A stretch of DNA of 64,000 nucleotides from Planctomycetota bacterium (GTDB taxonomy: Bacteria; Planctomycetota; GCA-002687715; DRQF01). A program made the position numbers and the translations under genes. Shown here piece after piece: positions 57,566 to 64,000 of the stretch (position 1 is the first letter of the stretch; every line of letters starts with the position of its first letter). Under the pieces are notes generated by a model. It saw only the letters and a program-made list of their open reading frames with translations, made no database searches and was not told the DNA's origin. The stretch is taken from positions 196,422 through 260,421 of the forward strand of contig JACKGY010000008.1 of NCBI GenBank assembly GCA_020639295.1, in the 5' to 3' direction.

Positions 57566-60294
57566 GAGCCGCCTCCGAGGACGAGGTCGACGATCCGGGC
57601 GGCGAAGGGCGCGCTGGTCTTGCCCATCGAGTGGGTCCGCTCGGCCACCACGGCGAAGGCGATGCGCGGTCGTTCGCGGGGCGCGAAGCCGGCGAACCAG
57701 GCGTTGTAGAGACCGTCGTGCCGGCCGCCCAGCTCCGCCGTCCCGGTCTTCCCGGCGATGCCGAGCCGTGCGGCCTCGGCGCCGCCGATCGCCTTGGCGG
57801 CAACCTTCTCCATCGCGTCGAAGACCCGCTCGGCGATGGCCTCGTCGACCGGGATGCGCTCGCCGGTCACCACCGGTTGCCGGCGGTCGTCGATCGCCAG
57901 GACGATCCGCGGCTCGATCACCCGGCCGCGGCGCGCGAGGTTGGCCATCATCGCCGCCACCTCGAGGGTGGACAGGCTCATGCTGCCCTGGCCGATGACC
58001 ACGTTCTTGGCCGCGTCGCCGCGCAGGGAGCGCAGGCGCGCCGCCGCGTCCTCGTGATCGATCAGCAGGGGAATCGGCCGGCAGAGTCCGAAGCGCGCGT
58101 ACCAGTCGACCAGCGGGCCGACGCCCCAGCGCCGGGCACCCTCCCAGAAGAAGGCGTTCGAAGAGACCTCGATCGCGCGCCAGACGTCGACCACGCCCTT
58201 GTGCTTGTCGTAGATCTCCTCGCCGACGCCGAAGACGCCGTCCTGGAGCATGCCGATCGCGGCGATCGGCTTGAGCACCGAGCCGGGCGGCGACTGGCTG
58301 GTGGTCCCGGCCGCGAAGGCCCGGTCGTGCAGCGAGAGTTCCTCCAGACGGTCACGGAGTTCGGCGTCGCGGCGACGCCAGTCCTCGCGGCTGATCGCGC
58401 CGTCCCGACGAGCCGAGCCGAGGGCGGCCCGCTCCCGTCGGGTGGCGTCCTCGGCCAGGTAGCGGTCGAGATAGTCGATGCCCCGGACCCGGGGCGCCGA
58501 GGCCAGGAGCAGGATGTCGCCGGTCTCCAGGTCGATCACCGTCGCCGAGGCGCCGCCCGCGGCCCCCAGCTCGGCGGCCAGCTCGGCGACGATCTCCTCG
58601 GCCTTGGCCTGGAAGTCGCGGTCGATGGTCAGGCGGACGTCCAGGCCATGACGCGGCGGTTCGCTACGTTCCAGCGTGGTGTAGCTCCGATCGAGCTCGC
58701 GCCGCCGCAGGAGCTTGCCCGACTTGCCGCGCAGGACGCCGCCCGGCCCCTGGTCGACGGCGCCCTCCTCGTCGTCCTCCTCCCCCGCCACGCCAGGACC
58801 TTCGTCCCGGAGCAGCGATTCGCCGCCCTGGTAGAGCAGGAGTTCGAGCCCCCCGAGAGGCTTGCCACTGCGATTGCAGCGGCCGACGAGGGTCGTGGCG
58901 ACGCCACGCTCGTCCTCCCAGTAACGGCGCCCCTCCGAGGCCCGCACGCCGAGGCCGATCTCGCGCAGCCCGAAGCTCTCCCAGACCCGATTGGCGACCT
59001 CGAAGCTGCAGCCGTCGAAGAGCTCGTAGGGCACGCCGTCGCGATGCTGGACGATGCGCGCCCACTCCTTCTCGGGGCTGAGGTAGTCCGCCTTGCGGAG
59101 CGCGAAGTCGGCGGCGCCGCGGACCCGCTCGGCGTAGGCCCGGCCGATGCGACCCGGGTCGTCGTCCCAGACCTCGAGGATGCCGGCGAGGCTGCGGATC
59201 TCGTAGTCCTCGAAGCCCGCCAGGGCCTTGGCGCCGGCCTCCTCGGCCAGCGGCCGACCGTCGATGATCTCGTCGACCAGTTCGAAGCGCTCGCGTTCCT
59301 CCGCCGGCAGGAGGCCACCCCGCCCCTCTTTCAGGTAGGGCAGAAGCCGCGCGGCGAGCGCGGCGCGGGATCTGGTTTCGAGGCCCAGCTCGGCGGCCAG
59401 CGCCGCCCGCTCGGCGGTCGCGAGACCGCGCGCGAGGTCGTGACTACCGAGCTCGACCTTGAGGATCTGGTCGTCCAGATCGCGGCGGACACCCCGCTCC
59501 ATGCGCGCGACGTTGCGCAGCTCCTGGCTGAAGAGCTTGGCCCAGAAGGAACGGGGGTCCTCGGGCAGGACGTCGTGCGCGAGGCGATTGAGGTCGAGGA
59601 ACTCGCGCTCGATGCCGGCGATCACCCGCTCCGGCGTCGTGGCCAGGACCTCGCCGAGACTCTGCCCGCCGGCCAGGCGAAGGCGCAGGCTACGGAGGCT
59701 GCCGCAGACCTCGTTGTCGGCCAAGAGGAGCAAGGCGGTCTCGATCCGCGCCGGCAACTTCGAGGGCGGCAGGATCAGCTCTCCCGCCGGGTAGCGGAGC
59801 CGCTCGAGCCGCGCCATGAGGTGATCACGATCGAGGCGAAGGTCGCGCGCCCGGAGCGCGAGCAGGCGCTGCACGGCCTCCTCACGTAGCGCGTAGACCG
59901 CCCGGAAGCGGGCCTCGCGGGCCTCGGCCTGCCGGGCCAGACCGATCTCCGGGGCGGCGAAGCCGGCCGGCAACAGTTCGGGGAGGAAGGCCGCGACGAG
60001 ATCCTGCAGGGCGTCGATGCGGTTGGCCTCGCGAAAGGCGGTGGGCAGCACGGTGATCTGGTAGCGCTCGACCCGCTCGGCGAGCATGCGGCCCTGGCGG
60101 TCGAGGATGGCGCCTCGGTGGGCGGCGATCGGTTCGGCGAAGACCCGGGCCTGGGCGACGAGGCCCTCGTAGTGCGAGGCCTCGACGAACTGGAGCTGGA
60201 CCAGCCGCCCGATCATGACCACGAGGGCGATCATGAAGAACAGTGAGAGACGGCCGAGCCGACGCTCGGCCAGGATGAGGACAGGTCTCGCCAT
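57562..60294 (-). CDS. mrdA: Penicillin-binding protein 2, enlarged N-terminal region
   Basis: 910 residues, about 280 more than E. coli PBP2. Transpeptidase of the elongasome. One N-terminal membrane segment (LSLFFMIALVVMIGRLVQLQ), pedestal start with HRGAILDRQGRMLAE, then a long helical, Arg/Glu/Leu-rich insertion (about 115-420) that is not in usual class B PBPs. The catalytic domain is complete: S672-x-x-K675 in SPPGSVLKPIAAIG, S711-S-N713, and K849-T-G in IAGKTGTAELGG. It lies between mreD and rodA with 1-14 base spacing. Confidence 0.94.
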   Translation of the reverse strand: MARPVLILAERRLGRLSLFFMIALVVMIGRLVQLQFVEASHYEGLVAQARVFAEPIAAHRGAILDRQGRMLAERVERYQITVLPTAFREANRIDALQDLVAAFLPELLPAGFAAPEIGLARQAEAREARFRAVYALREEAVQRLLALRARDLRLDRDHLMARLERLRYPAGELILPPSKLPARIETALLLLADNEVCGSLRSLRLRLAGGQSLGEVLATTPERVIAGIEREFLDLNRLAHDVLPEDPRSFWAKLFSQELRNVARMERGVRRDLDDQILKVELGSHDLARGLATAERAALAAELGLETRSRAALAARLLPYLKEGRGGLLPAEERERFELVDEIIDGRPLAEEAGAKALAGFEDYEIRSLAGILEVWDDDPGRIGRAYAERVRGAADFALRKADYLSPEKEWARIVQHRDGVPYELFDGCSFEVANRVWESFGLREIGLGVRASEGRRYWEDERGVATTLVGRCNRSGKPLGGLELLLYQGGESLLRDEGPGVAGEEDDEEGAVDQGPGGVLRGKSGKLLRRRELDRSYTTLERSEPPRHGLDVRLTIDRDFQAKAEEIVAELAAELGAAGGASATVIDLETGDILLLASAPRVRGIDYLDRYLAEDATRRERAALGSARRDGAISREDWRRRDAELRDRLEELSLHDRAFAAGTTSQSPPGSVLKPIAAIGMLQDGVFGVGEEIYDKHKGVVDVWRAIEVSSNAFFWEGARRWGVGPLVDWYARFGLCRPIPLLIDHEDAAARLRSLRGDAAKNVVIGQGSMSLSTLEVAAMMANLARRGRVIEPRIVLAIDDRRQPVVTGERIPVDEAIAERVFDAMEKVAAKAIGGAEAARLGIAGKTGTAELGGRHDGLYNAWFAGFAPRERPRIAFAVVAERTHSMGKTSAPFAARIVDLVLGGGS

Positions 60295-60308
60295 TCCCCT
60301 ACCGAAGC

Positions 60309-60764
60309 TCAGCGGCGCGGACCGAGGCCGTCGAGGACGACGGCCAGGGCCGCGCTCGCCGCCGCCCTGGCGGCGAGGAGGAGCGCGAGCCCCGGGCGCA
60401 AGTTAAGCGAAGGCACCGACATTCGGAGCAGGATCTCGACCAGCGCCAGGCCGAGCAGGAGGGCGAGCACCAGCAGGGCGCGCCCCGCGAGCGCGCGCGG
60501 GGCGAGGCTGCGATAGGCGAGCTTGCCGAGGAAGAGCGTGATCAGCGCCAGGCTCACCGGCAGGAACCAGGGCTCGAGGCTGAACAGTCCCTGGACCAGG
60601 CCGACCACCAGGACCAGGTTCAGGTCCTGGCCCGGGCGCATGAAGCGCAGGGCCGCCCAGGCGGCCACCGCCAGGCTCAGGTCGGGCAGGAAGAGGCCGG
60701 TGAGATCGAAGGCCATCACCAGCGATGACCAGAGCAGGGCCGCGATCGCCCAGCCCAAGATCAC
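60309..60764 (-). CDS. mreD: Rod shape-determining protein MreD
   Basis: 151 residues, small integral membrane protein with about five hydrophobic segments (LGWAIAALLWSSLVMAFDLT and so on) and the GLFSLEPWFLPVSLALI middle block. The GTG start overlaps the mreC stop. Identity rests on its place between mreC and mrdA plus size and topology, since MreD sequences are weakly conserved. Confidence 0.88.
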   Translation of the reverse strand: MILGWAIAALLWSSLVMAFDLTGLFLPDLSLAVAAWAALRFMRPGQDLNLVLVVGLVQGLFSLEPWFLPVSLALITLFLGKLAYRSLAPRALAGRALLVLALLLGLALVEILLRMSVPSLNLRPGLALLLAARAAASAALAVVLDGLGPRR

Positions 60765-61900
60765 GGCCGGCCCCCGAGGCGAAGGAGCACCGCCGGATCG
60801 CCGCTCACGTGGACCGTCACCAGCTCGCCGACCTGCGGCCGGCGCTCGAGCCGGCCGCCCGGCGGCAGGTAGAGGCCGCGCGGCAGGGAGGCATCACGAT
60901 CGCGGCCGCGGCTGTAACAGGGAGCGCCGGCCGGGTCGGCAGGCGACCAGAGCCGGTGGCCGATGGTCTCGCCGTCGATCACCAGTGCCGGCAGGAGCGG
61001 CATCGCGACCGCGAGGTCGACGACCCGGGCGCTGAAGGGTCCGGTGCGAGTCACCCGGCCGACGAGGCGACCCGCGGAGGAGATGAAGCAGCCGACCTTC
61101 AGTCCGTCGGCGCTGCCACGGCCGATCAGCCAGCTGCGCGGCTCGGTCCCACCGCCGCCCTCGGCCAGGACCTGGGCCTCCAGATCGCGCCCGCCGCGCA
61201 GTTCACCCCCGGGATCGCGACCGAGGACGGTGACCTCGTCGAGGGTCTCGAGCTCGACGGCGCAGCGGACGACCTCGAGATCGAGGCGCGGATCCCGTTC
61301 GATGCGCCCGATCCGCCAGCGCGGTCGACCGCTGTCGAGATCCGGCGCCATCACCTCGAGACCCTCCAGTTCGGCCTCGATCCGGCTGCCCTGACGGGCG
61401 TAGAGGGAAGCCCCGCCGCTGCCGCTGAGCAGCAGTTCGGCGCGGGCCTGATCGGCCGCGGATCCGTCGGCGGCCTCGAGGACCAGACCGCTGACGTGGG
61501 AGTGGCGGTTGCCCAGCACGAGCACGCGGGCGAGACCTTCCTCGACGCGATCGACGAAGCCGACCAGGACGTCACCGGCGAGGACCCGGTCGCCGCGCAC
61601 GAGGCCCTGCTTCCAGCCGCCGACGATGAACAGCCAGCGCTCCTCCTCGTCGACCTGGAAGACCGGGAAGCCCGGTGGCCGGGGCAGCACCTGGTCCAGC
61701 GGCGCCCGCAGACCTTCGGCCTCGAGGCGGAGCGCGGCCGGGTCCGGCACCGGATCGCCGAGCAGGCCGGCCAGGGCCCGGACCGGCCAGGAAGCCACCA
61801 GGGCCACCGGATAACGGACCAGGTCGAGCAGCGGCGGGTCGAGTACGGTCAGGCCAAGGGCCAGGACCAGGGTGATCAGCAGGCGACGGGACCGTTCCAT
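60761..61900 (-). CDS. mreC: Rod shape-determining protein MreC
   Basis: 379 residues. One N-terminal membrane segment (LLITLVLALGLTVLDPPLLD), a coiled part, then two beta-barrel domains with AGDVLVGFVDRVEEGLARVL, the VSGLVLEA block and ...GCFISSAGRLVGRVTRTGPF. It links MreB filaments to PBP2 in the periplasm. Thirteen bases after mreB. Confidence 0.93.
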   Translation of the reverse strand: MERSRRLLITLVLALGLTVLDPPLLDLVRYPVALVASWPVRALAGLLGDPVPDPAALRLEAEGLRAPLDQVLPRPPGFPVFQVDEEERWLFIVGGWKQGLVRGDRVLAGDVLVGFVDRVEEGLARVLVLGNRHSHVSGLVLEAADGSAADQARAELLLSGSGGASLYARQGSRIEAELEGLEVMAPDLDSGRPRWRIGRIERDPRLDLEVVRCAVELETLDEVTVLGRDPGGELRGGRDLEAQVLAEGGGGTEPRSWLIGRGSADGLKVGCFISSAGRLVGRVTRTGPFSARVVDLAVAMPLLPALVIDGETIGHRLWSPADPAGAPCYSRGRDRDASLPRGLYLPPGGRLERRPQVGELVTVHVSGDPAVLLRLGGRP

Positions 61901-61913
61901 CGCGAGGCGAGGA

Positions 61914-62972
61914 TCAGAGATCCTCGGCGCTCTCGAGGATCTCGCTCAGGATGTGCAGGTTGTCCAGGATCTTGCCGGTCCCGCGGGCGACCGCGGTGAG
62001 CGGGTCCGGGGCGACGATGCACTGGAGGTCGATCGCGGTCTGGATGCGCTTGTCGAGGCCGCGCAGGAGCGCGCCGCCACCGCAGAGCGTCAGCCCACGA
62101 TTGACCAGGTCGGCGGCCAGCTCCGGGTCGGTCCGCTCCAGCGTCCGGCGGATGGCCTGCACGATGGAGTCGACCGGCTCGCGCAGGGCCTCGCGGATCT
62201 GCTCGGAGGTGACGGTGACGCTACGCGGCAGGCCGGTGGCCATGTCGCGACCACGCACGGTCATCTGGTACTCCTGCTCGAGCGGGAAGGCCGAGCCGAT
62301 GCAGATCTTGATCTTCTCGGCCATCTGCACGCCGATCAGCAGGTTGTGGTGCTTCTTCATCCAGGTGGCGATGGCCTCGTCCATCTCGTCACCGGCGACC
62401 CGGATGCTCTCGGCGCAGGCGACGCCCGCGAGCGACATGACCGCCACCTCGGTGGTGCCGCCGCCGATGTCGACGATCATCGAGCCGGCCGCCTCGCGGA
62501 TCGGCAGCCCGACGCCGAGACCGGCCGCCATGGGCTCCTCGATCAGGAACACGCGCCGCGCGCCGGCGCGTTCGGCGGAGTTGATCACCGCCTGCTTCTC
62601 CACCTGGGTGATGCCGGAGGGCACGGCGATGACCACTCGCGGGTTGGCGAGGAGCTTGCGACCGCCCTGCACCTTGCGGATGAAGTAGCGGAGCATGGCC
62701 TCGGTGACCTCGAAGTCGGCGATGACGCCGTCCTTGAGGGGCCGGATGGCCTGGATGTTGGAGTGCGTCTTGCCGAGCATCTCCTTGGCGCGGGTGCCGA
62801 CGGCCTCGCCGTTCAGGAGCACCTGGTTCGTGCCCTTGCGGACCGCCACCACGGAGGGCTCCGCGATCACGACGCCCCGGCCGTTGATGCAGACCAGGGT
62901 GTTGGCCGTGCCCAGGTCGATGCCCATGTCGACGGAGAAGACCGCCGTCATCTTGTCCAGGATGCTCGCCAT
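61914..62972 (-). CDS. mreB: Rod shape-determining protein MreB
   Basis: 352 residues. Bacterial actin that guides elongation. Actin-fold motifs: GIDLGTANTLVCINGRGVVI (phosphate 1), MIVDIGGGTTEVAVMSLAG (phosphate 2), LCGGGALLRGLDKRI near the end. It is the first gene of the minus-strand run mreB-mreC-mreD-mrdA-rodA and, beyond that, the BMC genes. The 200 bases to the FG-GAP gene on the other strand must hold its promoter. Confidence 0.97.
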   Translation of the reverse strand: MASILDKMTAVFSVDMGIDLGTANTLVCINGRGVVIAEPSVVAVRKGTNQVLLNGEAVGTRAKEMLGKTHSNIQAIRPLKDGVIADFEVTEAMLRYFIRKVQGGRKLLANPRVVIAVPSGITQVEKQAVINSAERAGARRVFLIEEPMAAGLGVGLPIREAAGSMIVDIGGGTTEVAVMSLAGVACAESIRVAGDEMDEAIATWMKKHHNLLIGVQMAEKIKICIGSAFPLEQEYQMTVRGRDMATGLPRSVTVTSEQIREALREPVDSIVQAIRRTLERTDPELAADLVNRGLTLCGGGALLRGLDKRIQTAIDLQCIVAPDPLTAVARGTGKILDNLHILSEILESAEDL

Positions 62973-63175
62973 CGCGTCTCGCCCTCGGGATTGGGAATGG
63001 CGGCAGCTTAGGACCGAGGGGGGACGCCGAGGCCCGACCTCGCCGGCTCGAGGTTTCTCGCGATCGGAACCTGACCGACCGCGATCGGGACACTAAGGTG
63101 GCCGAACCGTCGGGCTGGCCGCGACGACCGCGACCGCATCCTCCGCGGACACGAGTTCAGGTTGGAGGTGAACCG

Positions 63176-63949
63176 ATGACGAAACCCCTCCTACCCCTCC
63201 TCCTGGTCGCCTTGCTCGCCGGCGCCGCGCGGAGCCAGCTCCATGCGATCCACGATTTCCACGGCCAGGCCGATCTCGATGCCTTCGGCTTTGCGGTCGC
63301 CGACGCCGGCGACGTCGACGGCGACGGGCGGGCCGACCTGATCGTGGGCCACTCCTCCCAGAACCGGATCTTCGTCTACTCGGGCCTCGACGGCTCTCAG
63401 ATCGCCAGCGCGGTGGGCAACTCGGGCGAGCAATTCGGCTACGCCGTGGCCGGCCTCCGGGACCTGAGCGGCGACGGCCGGATGGACCTCCTGGTCGGCG
63501 CCTGGCTCGGACGGCAACCGGGCAGCAACACGGTGGTCGGCTCGGCCCGGCTCCTGACCAGCGAGGCGATCCCCCAGGGGAGCTACGGCTCGACCCTCGC
63601 CAACCCGGCTCTCGTGGCCGCCTGGCAGGGCGACGGCGGCTCTCCCTTCGCCCGGACCGGCACGATCATGGTCGACGGCGCCACGCCCGGTGGCTTCGGC
63701 CTCTACGGCGTGAGCCTGGCGGCGATCGATTACCTCGCCTTCGGCTATCTGCCGCTCCTGATCGCCATCGACCCGATCAACCTGCTCGACCAGGGCCCCT
63801 TCGGCTACGGCTTCATGGGTGAGCTGGTGGTCCCCGGGGCCTCGCGCCAGAACCCCTTCCTGGCCGGCACCAGGGTCCATCTCCAGTTCTACGAGACCAG
63901 CCCGGTCATCCGCGCCTCGAACGGGCTGTGGCTGGACATGGTGCCCTGA
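63176..63949 (+). CDS. Secreted FG-GAP repeat protein
   Basis: 257 residues from the ATG at 63176 (GGAGGTG nine bases upstream). Signal peptide (LLPLLLVALLAGAARSQ). Two FG-GAP/calcium-binding repeats follow: AVADAGDVDGDGRADLIVGH and AVAGLRDLSGDGRMDLLVGA, each with a D-x-D-x-D-G-x-x-D loop that binds calcium. A C-terminal beta domain ends SNGLWLDMVP, similar in type to the tail domain of the two beta-helix proteins. Only two repeats are present, so it is a partial propeller or a truncated family member. Probably surface-attached or secreted. Confidence 0.85.
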   Translation: MTKPLLPLLLVALLAGAARSQLHAIHDFHGQADLDAFGFAVADAGDVDGDGRADLIVGHSSQNRIFVYSGLDGSQIASAVGNSGEQFGYAVAGLRDLSGDGRMDLLVGAWLGRQPGSNTVVGSARLLTSEAIPQGSYGSTLANPALVAAWQGDGGSPFARTGTIMVDGATPGGFGLYGVSLAAIDYLAFGYLPLLIAIDPINLLDQGPFGYGFMGELVVPGASRQNPFLAGTRVHLQFYETSPVIRASNGLWLDMVP

Positions 63950-63952
63950 GTC

Positions 63953-63973
63953 GCCCTCGGTGAGCACGAGGGC
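63953..63973 (+). terminator. Hairpin after the FG-GAP gene
   Basis: GCCCTCG and CGAGGGC form a 7-bp stem around GTGAGCA, four bases past the stop at 63949. The tail (CGAGTGATG) has no T run. Confidence 0.5.
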
Positions 63974-64000
63974 CGAGTGATGCGCCGGCGTTCCGAGGCA

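Overview
This window is a stretch of very GC-rich chromosome from a Gram-negative bacterium. It carries lipid A genes (lpxA, a fused lpxC-fabZ, lpxB), bamA and an OmpH/Skp chaperone, and a rod-shape operon mreBCD-mrdA-rodA. It also carries many Sec-exported proteins whose signal peptides end in Ala-Gln. The fused LpxC-FabZ, the large secreted beta-helix and FG-GAP proteins with a shared type of C-terminal tail, the HEAT-repeat and SUMF1-fold exported proteins, and a Haliangium-type microcompartment together suggest a deep-branching Planctomycetota-like lineage. Myxococcota and other candidate phyla are not excluded; this placement is inference from gene content.

Layout. 1-2.3 kb: end of an MBOAT O-acyltransferase and its SGNH-like partner. 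2.3-16.3 kb: secreted or membrane proteins of largely unknown role (two tandem beta-helix paralogues, a periplasmic coiled-coil protein, a PLP decarboxylase, a candidate selenoprotein, a carboxypeptidase-regulatory-like protein, two tandem paralogous membrane proteins). 16.4-17.4 kb: relic of an integrated element (tyrosine-recombinase C-terminus) beside tRNA-Glu and tRNA-Lys. 17.4-20.5 kb: rpsB-tsf-pyrH-frr. 20.6-28.5 kb: lpxB, then the minus-strand outer-membrane operon bamA-ompH-lpxC/fabZ-lpxA-Gfo/Idh, bracketed by two GC-rich intergenic repeat arrays. 29.3-35.0 kb: glmU-rplY-pth-rpsF-rpsR-rplI-dnaB. 35.1-35.4 kb: two divergent tRNA-Gln genes. 35.4-42 kb: tatC-cinA, a membrane-anchored coiled-coil protein with a BRCT-like end, coaE and rho. 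42-50 kb: a HEAT-repeat protein, a DUF1858-recG-lipoprotein operon, a SUMF1-fold protein and an XRE-cupin regulator. 50.4-63 kb: one long minus-strand run from mreB through rodA into a bacterial microcompartment (BMC) locus, ending in an ECF sigma/anti-sigma pair. 63.1-64 kb: a secreted FG-GAP protein.

Two items stand out. (1) At 11222-12106 an exported thioredoxin-fold protein is interrupted by one in-frame TGA directly after a Cys codon at the mature N-terminus, with a strong Shine-Dalgarno site and signal peptide upstream and an uninterrupted Gly-rich linker downstream: a candidate Cys-Sec selenoprotein. (2) At 52318-56304 a compact BMC locus encodes one hexamer, two tandem-domain trimers, one pentamer and a CoA-acylating aldehyde dehydrogenase, with no signature enzyme. 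Its shell proteins resemble the Haliangium ochraceum shell set. The dehydrogenase ends in a five-cysteine tail and the pentamer protein carries a long histone-H1-like tail.

All calls come from reading the sequence and translated proteins; no database search was run. Family resemblance to known proteins is from memory.
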